Shown here piece after piece: positions 54,028 through 63,992 of a DNA stretch of 64,000 bases. Made by a program: the position numbers and the translations under genes. The DNA lies in contig JAZGUH010000731.1 of assembly GCA_037893225.1 (NCBI GenBank), positions 682,001-746,000 of the forward strand, written 5' to 3'. Source of the DNA: Hippasteria phrygiana. Its lineage: Eukaryota; Echinodermata; Asteroidea; Valvatida; Goniasteridae. The stretch's first letter is position 1. Each line of letters starts with the position of its first letter. A model generated the notes under the pieces. The model was given only the letters and a program-made list of their open reading frames with translations, was not told the DNA's origin and did not search any database.

Positions 54028-54465
54028 TATGAGATCACCCTGAACAACTATTTCTCAAAACTTTGTAGGGTACTCATTGTTCAAAATTACAAACATGAGG
54101 CCTTAATTTTAAAAAAAAATTTACCCATAAAAAAAAACTTGAAAACCAGAATGCCTCCGGCAACAATTCCAGGAGGTACACCTATGTACATCAAGACCTG
54201 GACATTCTGGGGGGATTTGGCCCCTGCAGCCCAGAGCTGTAAAATTATAAGCTGGCAACAACTCCTTACCGAGTACTGTAATCCAAGTACTATCTTGAAC
54301 ACACTGATATCACGGCACCGACATGTGTATGTATGACTTCCATGCTATGTGTGGAATCCGTGTCTCCCCATCTACAAGTAGGATGTGGAGTATCAAGATC
54401 ACCCTATCGGCTGTACAATCTCAAGTGATATATAACTTTGTACATGCACGGTGAGTAGGAACCAG
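54028..54465. other. Intergenic, no recognised feature
   Basis: A short open frame at 54087-54302 (minus) reads RSCCQLIILQLWAAGAKS, with no family match. Confidence 0.4.
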
Positions 54466-54854
54466 GGCCCATGTGCATAAAAGGCTACTAGTTTAGCTGC
54501 CAACTAGTGCTTAGTAAGATTATAAATTCCCTAGTTTATACCTACGGAGTTGGCAACTAATTTGTGTTGCATAAAACCTCACTAGGCACATTGCTTACTA
54601 GTTGCATACTAGGAGTCTGGACAATTTGGTTTGTAACTGATTTGGGTGCTATGGCCTTGGAGAGGAGGTGATTATGTCAGATACAATAGGCTTGTAGACA
54701 AGTTTATTGTGTTTGAGCTTCGAATCACATTCCAAATTAGCATAACTCCTTTCTAAAGGTCTTTGTAACATTGCATTACTGCCCAGTACTTACATTTTGT
54801 AGAACTACATAAATTCTCTATACAAGGTTGCTACAGCTAGTACATAAAGTTACA

Positions 54855-54935
54855 ACTACAACCATGAGTCTCAAGCGTGAAAGAAAAATTAATTTTACCC
54901 AAGACGAAAACCTATTTGTCAATGTCTGGTGCCAC
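54855..54935 (+). pseudogene. Myb/SANT-like Harbinger protein, N-terminal remnant
   Basis: From ATG at 54855 the frame reads MSLKRERKINFTQDENLFVN and soon leaves homology. KRERK.NFT.(D/E)E at a start is typical of the Myb/SANT-like accessory protein that brings the Harbinger transposase to DNA. The rest of the gene is deleted. Confidence 0.6.
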
Positions 54936-55136
54936 TATGTCAGTAATTTGCATTATGCCTTCACGGCTAAATCTATACCGCTCATACACCTTATCATCAT
55001 CAAAGAAGTCTAATGGATTTCTCCTGTCTCGGAAGACGCGTTCTTTTCTTATTTGACGACGCAGTTCAACTAGCTCCATGATTCTACGAGCCATGTTGTC
55101 AGGACGGTGTCCAAAGGCAGACTGATTAGTTGTCAT
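54912..55136 (-). pseudogene. Harbinger (HARBI1-like) transposase, N-terminal remnant
   Basis: The minus strand from ATG at 55136 encodes about 74 residues with RRQIRKERVFRDRRNPLDFF and DDDKVYERYRFSREGI. The R(V/I)FRDR.NPLD...D.....RYRFS pattern is the N-terminal motif of the nuclease-type Harbinger transposase. The DDE catalytic domain is missing. Confidence 0.8.
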
Positions 55137-55308
55137 CTAGTGACTTAGAGGTACCCCAGATCAACTCTAACTTTTGCCAGAATTTTAGAATGTTACTATA
55201 TCTAGTTGGGTTTTATGCATCACAATTAGTAATCAACTAGGCTTAGTAAGCAACTTAAGTCCATTTTAGTTGCCAACTAGGCCTAGTAGCCTTTTATGCA
55301 CATGGGCC

Positions 55309-55919
55309 CAGGTCTCCAAATAGCAGATTGATGCCTGAACTACCCCAAGTAAATACATTTTAGCAAATGTCTGTTTAGAAAAAAAAAACAACACCAACAT
55401 CTAAAGTATGGTTCAAAATATCAAAGGTGAAAGTTCTGATCATTTTCAGCAAGACTCAATCATCACTATCTTCATCAAAAAAATAGCTTGGATGTGAGGT
55501 ATTGTGAGCTGTTGCTAATAATATCTTTCAACTGACCAGAGAAATGTGTCTTGTTAGTATGATTCACCCTCTTAGTCTCATAAAGCAAAGTCTACTAAAA
55601 CTAGGCTGGCTATATTCAGAGTTAGGTACTCAGTTTTGATTGACAGAATACCATGCAGAATACCATTGTGCACATGTATATTAAAATAGCCCGAAATGAG
55701 TTAGAGCCTTTTCACACAGAGCATCTTAACCCAAGTTGCATCAACCCTGGGTGAACACTGGGGCTGTTCTGGGTTGGATTTCAATTTTTCAACCCAGCAT
55801 TTAAAACTCTCCGTCGTTTCACAATTGTTTCGAGTTCAACCCAGGTTGAACTCAGCTTTGTTTATTTCTCATTACCGTTTCCAACTGGGTGAGCATTTCA
55901 ACTGGGGTTGGGAATCTTA
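55309..55919. other. Intergenic, repeat-like words
   Basis: AACCCAGGTTG(A/C) words in both orientations at 55735-55860 and 56160-56175 suggest an older inverted-repeat element around the MITE at 55920. No gene. Confidence 0.4.
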
Positions 55920-56126
55920 CACCTGGTTCAGACAGGTGTGCCAGAGTCGCGCTAACTAAATTGAAATCAAGTCGCTCCTGAGTCGCGCTAATGACTCCAG
56001 CTGTCGATCGTTCGCCATCTAGAGCATCTAGTCGCTCCTAAATTTGTTTCAGACGTCGGACTTTTGACGTACTTAATTCACTCATTTGGTTCGGCGTGAC
56101 TCTGGAACGCCTGTCTGAACCGGGTG
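55920..56126. mobile_element. 207-bp MITE with TTA duplication
   Basis: CACCTGGTTCAGACAGGTGT is inverted at the right as GCCTGTCTGAACCGGGTG, and the arms extend to about 45 bp with CCAGAGTC(G/A)CGC. TTA precedes and follows (55917-55919, 56127-56129), as in PIF/Harbinger-type MITEs. AGTCGCTCCT is repeated inside. Confidence 0.8.
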
Positions 56127-56198
56127 TTAACCCTAGTCTGAACTAAGCAGAGTCGAGTCCAACCTGTGTTGAAACCAAATCTAGAGTTGGTACAGGAT

Positions 56199-56367
56199 TG
56201 AAAATTGTCAATGAGAGACTTTGGGGATGCTGGTGGCAGCAGACATACTAGTCCTTTTTGCTGGTTCTGAGCATGAGCGCATAGTTCTGTGCATGACTGG
56301 TGAGGAAAATGGAAATGGACCGGTATGTCTGCTGCCACCACGAGTCTCCCATTGTCAAATTTTCAAA
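56199..56367. mobile_element. Palindromic MITE
   Basis: TTGAAAATTGTCAATGAGAG and GGTGGCAGCAGACATACTAG at the left are inverted at the right as TATGTCTGCTGCCACC and CTCCCATTGTCAAATTTTCAA. The loop is about 60 bp. The open frames on both strands here are palindrome artefacts. Confidence 0.75.
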
Positions 56368-58313
56368 CCCTCAACAACCCCGTGTCAATCACAAGATTTC
56401 TCTAGAATGATAAGACCATAACTGTGTTCTAGAGCCATTTCGTTTCAAAAACTTGTCTTTTGTTTTTGATTTCCCTGTGAACCATCAACCACAGCCTTGC
56501 TGAATCTAACAAGATCCAAGATTAGGAAATATGGAAATTTCTTGATATGTGCAGCAGACAAAGATCTATTTTTCTAGCTGTTGGTTTCTGTTGGATTCAG
56601 CAGGCCACACACTTCAATAGCTAAATGCATATTGTAAGATTGGGTTGGGTTCATACAAAGTACATGAAACAGGGTTAGGATAAAACAGTCACAAAATCCA
56701 CTTCAACTCAGCCAGTACTGATCAACTGATCATCTTCAAGAGTGAATGGAATTTTTTTTTTTTCATTTTACATTAAACAAAATATGACTGATTAAACAAC
56801 TGGACCCCGAGGACCTGTGACTCGGTCACAGTAAGAAAATCTAGTGTGACATTTCGCCTCCTCAAAATGACAAATACAACTGGGCGAGTACTGCGACGTG
56901 AGAACTTGTATATTGTGCAAATATCGAATGTCGGGTGTCTGCATTGTGTGGAATCTGCACAGCTCTATGTATTCTCACAGTCTGGGTAATGTAATACAAA
57001 TCAAGGTTTTAACTTCCATTAACTTCAAAACTGAACACTTAAACGTTACAGACAACAGCAACTTCACTAAAGAGATCATGATTTGTTGGACAAAGTTATA
57101 AGGGTAAATCAACTTTATGCTGTTTTTGTCCTTTTACCTGCTTGTTTTGCTCATAACGGACATTTCAGTACATTTTCGACATTATGCCAATTTGTGGTTA
57201 AGACTTTTTATATACATGATGAACTTTTAATTATATAAGTGTAGGAATATCTAAAGTCAAGCCTTTGACTTTAAATTTGCCTTTTTTTTATATTTTGAGT
57301 GCTTCAGGGAAAACAATGTGTTTGTCTTGGCACACTTAATTTTTGATAGAAAAGTTCTCAGAAAATTCAAACAGAATACAGTAATTCAAATAACTCAATG
57401 TTAAAAAGGGGACAAGAAAATGAAAGCATGAAAAACGAGCATTTTGGCACCAAATTTTACACGTGTATCCATGTGATTTTTGTGCAATTTTAAACAAATT
57501 AGGCCTAGGCCTATACATATTTTTTCAGAACATGAAACATGTGAAAAGCACTAAAACAGCTACTACATGTCTTGCTTACATAACATAAATGACAATCAAA
57601 CATGATAACAATTACGGAATGACAAAATCCCCCCCCCCCCCAAAAAAAGGAATTCTAATTTTTTTTACAAAAATACTGACATGACTGAGTAATGGAACAG
57701 GCATACTACAACACAAAATGCATACAGATGTCACCACTGCATATGAAAGTAAGCGAAAAAATATTGAAATTCTGACTGAAGCAACAATTTCCCTTCAAAA
57801 ACTTCTCTTTCAAATTTAAGTATCTCGAACGACACGGATGACCTTTGCACCCAGACGTCTCGCCAGATTTCCAGCACTACGGCACGTACGCACAAAATAA
57901 TGAGCTTGGACGAAAACTTTCCACGGAGAAAACATCCCTTTCCCCTCAACATTTCCAAACAAGTAGGCACCTCTATATACATAATGCAATGCTCCTCCTT
58001 TTTTAAAGCTCAGTTTCTGTAAAAATACAGTAAGAGTGGCTCAAAACTACACTTACTTTGACCGGCAAATCCCCTTTTATCCTCTTCTCACGAAACGTCA
58101 ATGCGAAAGGGAAGGCCAAGGACGTGTCACGCAATTTTGCATAGCGCATGTGCACTGTCCCAACAGAGGGGGCAATTCACAATTAATTTTATGGGAGTCC
58201 GTCCATCCATCCATGCGGCAACTTTAAGCATACAATCCCCAGACGCGTTCCCGTTCTATTCTAATTAAGTTGCGTTACAATGGTATGCGGAGGGGGAGAA
58301 AAGCATGTGCCGC
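56368..58313. other. Intergenic; possible minus-strand promoter region near 58 kb
   Basis: It is A/T-rich with a poly-C run at 57629-57640. Sequence at 57850-58140 is less repetitive, and on the minus strand has a TATATAG word near 57970 and a mixed leader. It could be a distal promoter and 5' exon for aldolase, but no splice link can be shown. Confidence 0.3.
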
Positions 58314-58604
58314 CGCCGCCCCTTCTCCGCCGCCCCTTCTCCGCCGCCCCTTCTCCGCCGCCCCTTCTCCGCCGCCCCTTCTCCGCCGCCCCTTCTCCGC
58401 CGCCCCTTCTCCGCCGCCCCTTCTCCGCCGCCCCTTCTCCGCCGCCCCTTCTCCGCCGCCCCTTCTCCGCCGCCCCTTCTCCGCCGCCCCTTCTCCGCCG
58501 CCCCTTCTCCGCCGCCCCTTCTCCGCCGCCCCTTCTCCGCCGCCCCTTCTCCGCCGCCCCTTCTCCGCCGCCCCTTCTCCGCCGCCCCTTCTCCGCCGCC
58601 CCTT
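58314..58604. repeat. Minisatellite, 14-bp unit, about 21 copies
   Basis: CGCCGCCCCTTCTC repeats almost perfectly. The unit is 14 bp, so all three frames on each strand read the same 14-residue repeat in rotation (plus strand PFSAAPSPPPLLRR); the long open frames are therefore not evidence for a protein. The minus strand has GGGG/GG runs that could form G-quadruplexes. Confidence 0.95.
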
Positions 58605-58781
58605 GGGATTTCAATTGTGTACTAAAAAGTTGGGTAAATATTAATTGTCAATATCCATGGTTTTTAAAAGAATTATTTTTTACACCCTTGTGACAACTGC
58701 ATTTGACCCCAACTTCTAAAGTTTAACGTGGATTTTGAAGTTTTTTATTCATCATAATCTGGGATAACCAGATCCAATTTT

Positions 58782-59165
58782 GGAAAGATTTTACTTTAAT
58801 ACCCCCACCAAAATCGGTCAAGAACAGCAAAATCTTGGAAAATAACCAACCCTCCTTGATAACAACTGTCTAAACATGTGGCACAACTTATTTGACGATT
58901 TATGTCAGCAAAATTTGTAAAAAATGAGGAAGAAATCAACATGTATGTGAACACTTTGAGTGACTTTACATGGTGCCAAGAACTTCGAACACAGAAAACA
59001 CAAACTTTCTTCCCCTATATTGCACTAAAATGTCCCAACAAAATTCTCAAAATTAAAGGTTGTGCCAAGTGTTTATACAATTATGAACACAGAAATGGAT
59101 GGTTATTTTCCAAGATTTGCTGTCCCTTACCAATTTTGGTGGGGGTATTAAAGTAAAATCTTTCC
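58782..59165. mobile_element. MITE family A, full-length copy
   Basis: GGAAAGATTTTACTTTAATA with CCCCCACCAAAAT is inverted at the right as ATTTTGGTGGGGGTATTAAA and TAAAATCTTTCC. The arms are about 100 bp and include TCTTGGAAAATAACCA. No coding capacity. Confidence 0.85.
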
Positions 59166-60436
59166 CAAATGGAAATTAAAAATTTTGTATAAATTCGTTC
59201 CACATTTTCGGCAATGATTTTTTTCTCCTGCTGAATACTATGGTTGGCCATTGTTCATCACAAAGCTCAAAATGCCAATTTGAAGATATGCTGTCTGTAA
59301 AAAATGTATTTTGTATACATGTATATTTTTTTCAATGGCTATTTTTCCACCAATACAAAAGTTATTCACTGTTGAATGAGACATCAAAAATCCCACCCCA
59401 TTTAATAATTACTTGCCAAATGTTGGATTTGGGTTGAACTCCGTGTTAGGCGCACAAAACCAACAAAACAAGCCTTTTTTGGAGGGTTACAGATACCCCC
59501 AAATAGAAAACAAGTCCTTTTATTAAAATAAAACATACAATTTTAAAAATATGACAAGAACAAATCAAATTTGTTAAAGAGCACTGACAGTATCTCTTTA
59601 GGCTCGGTATTCCAATTAAGTTTTGATAATATCAAAACAATGCGACTTTGAATTCTTGTTTTCTTTCATTAATTAAACACAAAATATTATTGCAATGAAA
59701 TAAGTTGTGGTTTTGAAGCTCTTTTTGTCCACATTTGCATTCTTTTTCTCAGAAACCAACACCCGGTATACGTGTATTAAAGTGACATTGGTTTTGGGAA
59801 GTTTCATTTCGGCTGCAAAGTAGGAAAGACAGACAACTGCACTTTTAAAAAAATGACAAAAATTTCACCAAAGAATTTCATTATTACATCAATTTAAAGA
59901 CGGAACTGGGCCGGGGGTTGAAGACGAGTTATTGGTAGATTCTGAAAGATTATATTCTCTTCGACAATGCTCCCCTATTTTGGCGGAAGTGAGTTGGTCT
60001 CACCGACGGTGGAAGTTATCGCATTCTGGGCCTATAGGTCTGAAAATTGGGATACATGTAATCTCTCTGGAATCTGTTGAAGAATTATCCTCAATTTAGA
60101 TCTGGGCCCAAGAAAACCATAAGGATAGTAGGGTTGGGAATTCAAAATGTGGCCAACCCTACTACTGCCGATCGTCACCCTTTACACAGAGTAGCTTTTA
60201 GCCTTGTATTGGGTAATTTTAATTTAAAAAGAAAAGAAAAAATCTTTTTTTTTTATTGTACACCTGTAATTGGATATTCTATCGTGAAGTTATGAATTAT
60301 GATTTGTTAAAATCAGCAAAATTAGCTGGCCTAACATTTCAAACTTGAGCAAGTTCTTTCTCTCTTTTGCCTTCAAGAATGAATGTGCTTAAGTTCCATC
60401 CAGTCAGTTAGCAGTTTGCAGCAGTTCAATTCATTT
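59166..60436. other. Downstream flank of MRM3
   Basis: It probably includes the MRM3 3' UTR just below 60437. A family B copy lies at 60036-60225. No other gene. Confidence 0.45.
60036..60225 (+). repeat. Interspersed repeat family B copy 4
   Basis: AGGTCTGAAAATTGGGATAC, TTTAGATCTGGGCCCAAGAAA, AAAATGTGGCCAACCCTACT and CCTTGTATTGGGTAATTT are in family order; the tail is A-rich with a following T run. Confidence 0.75.
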
Positions 60437-60933
60437 TCAAGTTTTGTCCATGGTTGAATTCTGCCGCAGTGCCTCAAAGAGAATCACACTGGCGGAGACA
60501 GCCGAATTTAGGCTCTCCACAGCTTCCGACATAGGTATATGCACCCTGAAACCCAGCGATTCGTCGCACATCTCAAGAGCACTGTGACTCAAGCCCTCCG
60601 TCTCCCCACCAACAACCAGAGCTGATTTGGCCTTCCAGTTGACCTGGTGATAGATTCTGGATTCTAAGACCAATGAGACGTCTAAGGAATCTTGGTCATC
60701 TCTGAGATGCTGGCTAAGGTACTGATAAGATTTTCCTGGATGCGGAACCCTTTTCTGAGAGTTGCTCTTTGATTGCTCATCTGTAGAAATGTGATTGTCT
60801 GCAATGTGGACGGTGGTGCCTTCATCAATGTAATTTGGAACATCCTTCCAGGGAATGTTGGGGATAATCGGCATGCGGAAATGGGCCCCTGCTCCAGAAC
60901 GGAGAACCTTGGGTTCCCAGAGATCAACACAAC
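60437..60933 (-). CDS. MRM3: MRM3 terminal exon (SpoU motifs 2 and 3)
   Basis: 497 bp after a CCCCCCACAG acceptor. Begins CVDLWEPKVLRSGAGAHF and ends in FEALRQNSTMDKT and a stop. Confidence 0.94.
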
Positions 60934-62941
60934 CTGTGGGGGGAAAAGAAAATCATCAAAGACTGGATCATTATGTTTATCAAGATTACCATTTTACTGG
61001 TTTATTGAAAATTAATCTGCATGAGTTTAGGCTAAAAATAATAACAATGAGGCAAACAATCTACATGTAATTACATTAATGTGTTTGGCAAGTTTGGTTC
61101 TTTTTCCATCCATACTGACAAAACAAGATAATTACCATGAGGTCATTTATCCATCATCAAAGTACATAAACACAGCAAGCTGCAACTGTAATTAGGCCCT
61201 TGTATAGTCCAGATCTATTGAAGTCTCAAATTCTGGCCCAAGTGAAAATTATTTTTTAGGGGGGTGGGTGGAGCTTGATAACTTGTAATGTGGGGGTGGT
61301 ACAGGGGTTAAAAATGTACAAACACTGTAGGTGTAGGAATTATTGGGACAATTTCTTTTTTGGGGGGGGGGGGGGAACTTGAACACTCCTTTAGTACCCA
61401 CGACCAGGATTATGAACTTTTCCCATGATTTTATGTTCATTTCCGGTGCTTAATCCAAGGCCCAGATGGAGATTTTTATCTATATCCCAAATTACTTTTA
61501 GATCATTTTAAAGCAAACCTTTCGTCAGTAGGATTCTCTCGCACTGGGCCGCCACAGCAGAACGAAGGATAGTGCCAAGGTTTCCTGGTTCTCGGATGTT
61601 GTCACAGATCAGTGTCACTGGGAGTACTGAAGCTTCTGGTTGGTGAACACCAGAAAACGTAGGCTTTTTAAAAACACCTGTTTGGAGAATGAATAGAATA
61701 GCATGGTTTCATAATTAAATAAGTCAGTATTAATCCGGAGACACTACTCGCACACAATTGACTTACTGCAGTAAAATCACATCAACTATTAGGCCATGTC
61801 CGAATAACTTGCCAATGGCTGGATGTTACACACATATCTATGGGAGCGGCTGCAGCCACTACCCATAGACTCATTTCAAGCCGTAGCTAAGTAATTCGGA
61901 CACGGCCTTATTCTACACAGACCATGAAGAATCTTAGACAAACCCAAAGTTAATGCACCAAATTTCCCTGAGTTGTCTCAGGGGCGTGGCTACATGTCAC
62001 AGAGTGACAGGTCAACAGTAGCCCCTTGATGTACTGACCAAACATGTTGAACCACAGTCGAGGGTGTGATTGGTCAATATTCCAAGGGCCGGATTGCTCT
62101 TTTGCCAGAAGTAGAAAACAGCGAATAAACATTGCTGATGCTGTAAAGCAGTCAAATTGCCAAACTGGATTATAATTAACCCCTTGTGTCCAGCTGTTAT
62201 TGATGGGGGGGTTGGTATGCCAAGAATGGGCTGTGCAGCAAAGTGTAAACGCAAAAGGCATCACCCTGAATAGAGTGGTACTACTCATCGCACTTTAAGC
62301 TCTCTTTGTTTGAATGAAAGATCATCTATTCATTACATTCCCATTCAAGAGCAATATAATTAAAACATGAATTGATTGAGTACACACAGGAATGTATGTA
62401 TAGATGACAACCAGCCTGGTGGTCTTTTCAAACTGCAGGTATGGAAACACAAACAATGAGATTTTTGGTGGTAAAGCATCTGGGCCTATTGCAATTCCAT
62501 TGAGGTTTCCTAAAAGTTCATTTCAATTTAATTGCAAGCAAACAGCTGCTATTATTTAACCCCCCCCCCCCCCCCCGAGTTACACTTATTGCAACTACTT
62601 ATAAATGCATTTAACTGCAGGGGGGGGGGGGGGGGGCATAAACGAAGGGATGACTTTCCTTTTGGAGGATAAAACAATTTCCAGGTAAATTTACATTACC
62701 TATGACTCCTTGTGCTGTGACTACGTCTGACCACATGGCAATGTCTTTGAATGGCACTTTTATGAGAGCAGCACGTGTCTTGTGAACAGGTACGCCTTCC
62801 AAGTTCTCGACTCGACTGAAGAATACCGTGTGCGCTTGGAGGCCCATTTCTATGGCATCGACAATCAGGCGTCTCCCTTCCAGCATCACTCGTCCCGTTT
62901 GCTCACGGTACTTGCGCGATTTGACCAGCATCATAAGTCGC
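60437..62941 (-). CDS. MRM3: Mitochondrial 16S rRNA 2'-O-methyltransferase MRM3 (5' exon missing)
   Basis: MRM3 uses S-adenosylmethionine to methylate a ribose in the peptidyl-transferase loop of the mitochondrial large rRNA. Exons on the minus strand are 62941-62700, 61677-61519 and 60933-60437, joined in frame to about 298 codons and TAG or equivalent stop at 60437. The N-terminal part (KYREQTGRVMLEGRRLIVDA) is the SpoU substrate-binding domain. NIREPGNLGTILRSA is SpoU motif 1, ALVVGGETEGLS is motif 2, and IPMSEAVESLNSAVSASVIL is motif 3, the segments that build the trefoil-knot SAM site. VDLWEPKVLRSGAGAHFRMPI is specific to the MRM3 type. A poorly conserved insert (rich in Ser and Gln) lies between them. 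The start codon and mitochondrial presequence lie upstream, beyond 62941 or outside the window. Confidence 0.93.
60934..61518. other. MRM3 intron
   Basis: 585 bp, with a G run at about 61362-61375. No feature recognised. Confidence 0.6.
61519..61677 (-). CDS. MRM3: MRM3 middle exon (SpoU motif 1)
   Basis: 159 bp between TCCAAACAG and GTTTGC. Encodes VTLICDNIREPGNLGTILRS with the catalytic Asn-Arg pair of the SpoU family, ending RILLTK. Confidence 0.94.
61792..61907. mobile_element. 116-bp MITE with TTA duplication
   Basis: GGCCATGTCCGAATAACTTG at the left, inverted at the right as TAAGTAATTCGGACACGGCC; TTA at both edges (61789-61791, 61908-61910). Related to the core of 26877-27093. Confidence 0.78.
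62196..62450. repeat. Interspersed repeat family H copy 2
   Basis: Shares GGGCTGTGCAGCAAAG, TATTCATTACATTCCCATT and GGTGGTCTTTT with 25186-25445, in the same orientation. Confidence 0.65.
62700..62941 (-). CDS. MRM3: MRM3 exon with substrate-binding domain
   Basis: 242 bp between GGAAACAG and GTAATG. Encodes RLMMLVKSRKYREQ, VMLEGRRLIVDAIEMG and IAMWSDVVTAQGVIG. The first base completes a codon from an upstream exon. Confidence 0.9.
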
Positions 62942-63090
62942 CTGTTTCCAACATGTCCAAAGATGAAAGAAACACAATAAGCACCTATAAACGATCTCTC
63001 TCAACCCCTCCCCCTTTCTGCACTGCCCCGCCCCCAATTGTCAATTTTAGAAATAACCAAATCCCCACCCCTGGGACATTCGATTAGGAC

Positions 63091-63306
63091 CAAAGTCCTC
63101 ATCCAAAGTTTGTGTTTTCTGTGTTAGATGTTCTTGGCAGTGATTGGTCATAGTGTTCACATACAGGTACATGTTACTTTCTGCCTCTTCTTTCACATTT
63201 TTGCTGACATAAATCTTGAAATAGGTTGTGCCACATGTTTAGACAGTTTCTGAGATTTTGCTATTCCTGACCCATTTTGGTGTGGGGATTAAAGTAAAAT
63301 CTTTCC
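63091..63306. mobile_element. MITE family A, right-half copy
   Basis: TTGTGTTTTCTGTGTTAGATG, TTCTGCCTCTTC, TGCTGACATAAATCTTGAA and AGGTTGTGCC, ending GGGGATTAAAGTAAAATCTT, as in 58782-59165. Confidence 0.7.
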
Positions 63307-63507
63307 ATTTTATGATCCATCTTTTATTACTCACATGTTGAAAAAGTGAATTTGCAACTGAGAAACATTACATTTTTTGCTTGAAAATACCTGAAATGGT
63401 TAAAATTCCTTTAAAATTTGTACAAAGCCAAAATGTGATGAACATTAGAAATCTGTAAAAAGTTTAAAAGGATTCTTTCCATCAAGCCAATGAACAAATT
63501 AAGGCTA

Positions 63508-63720
63508 CTTTTTTTGAGGCCGCCTGGATTTTGTTATTTTTACCACTGAAACATTATGTATAAAAAACCAAAAATGTCAACCAGTCAATCGGAAAATAAA
63601 TACTTGCGAGTCGGCCATCTTGAAAATAAAAAATAAAAAATAAAAAGCCCCTCTTCCTTTTTTTTTTTTTTAAACCCGGACGTGAAACATTTTTTTTTTT
63701 TAACTCGGCCTAAACAAATG
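63508..63720. repeat. Interspersed repeat family I copy 2
   Basis: GAGGCCGCCTGGATTTTG, ATTATGTATAAAAAACC, TACTTGCGAGTCGGCCATCT and CCCCTCTTCC with T runs, in the order seen at 8487-8855. Confidence 0.65.
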
Positions 63721-63846
63721 TTTGAAATTGCATTTGAGCAAAGTTGTTAGAATAAGCGAGTTTCATATTCTGCGGCCATCTTGAATTCAGTGTCCCAGCG
63801 GAGGGGTAAGCCGGAAGCCGTGTACTAGCAGTGACTAGATGTTGGG

Positions 63847-63992
63847 CCTGTTTGTTTTACACAGATCCGGATCTCGATCAGCATGATCAGTGATCCAACT
63901 GCTGGTTCGATCCTTAGGTGGGATTCTGGTGTGTGGATCAATGATAGGTTCACTGATTGATAGAGATGCAGGTCTGTGTGAAATAAACAGGG
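63847..63992. mobile_element. 146-bp MITE near the window edge
   Basis: CCTGTTTGTTTTACACAGAT at the left is inverted at the right as GTCTGTGTGAAATAAACAGG. ATCCGGATC/GATCAGCATGATC words fill the middle. Confidence 0.65.

Larger units (their letters stand above)
54466..55308. mobile_element. Harbinger internal-deletion derivative, 843 bp
   Basis: GGCCCATGTGCATAAAAGGC at the left is inverted exactly at the right, and CAG lies outside both ends (54463-54465, 55309-55311), a 3-bp target duplication as in PIF/Harbinger. The element keeps the start of a plus-strand Myb/SANT-type gene and the start of a minus-strand transposase gene, which meet head to head. The two remnants have separate entries. 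Confidence 0.88.
61678..62699. other. MRM3 intron with MITE and family H copy
   Basis: It contains the MITE at 61792-61907, family H at 62196-62450, and a poly-C/poly-G pair at 62562-62576 and 62622-62636. Confidence 0.6.
62942..63846. other. Upstream of the first visible MRM3 exon
   Basis: Family A right half at 63091-63306 and family I at 63508-63720. A GCCATCTTG word (AAGATGGC on the minus strand) at about 63775 resembles a start region, but its frame closes after ten codons, so I do not call it. Confidence 0.45.

Noticed and set aside
54912..55136. A live host gene derived from Harbinger transposase (HARBI1-like)
   Set aside because: Only the N-terminal 74 residues remain, enclosed by perfect terminal repeats and target duplications; the catalytic domain is missing.
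58261..58693. Proline/alanine-rich or glycine/arginine-rich proteins of 106-137 residues
   Set aside because: Every frame on both strands is open because the 14-bp unit lacks stop words; there are no splice sites, no homology and no codon bias.
63760..63800. Start of MRM3 at an AAGATGGC word on the minus strand
   Set aside because: The frame closes after ten codons and has no donor before the stop.
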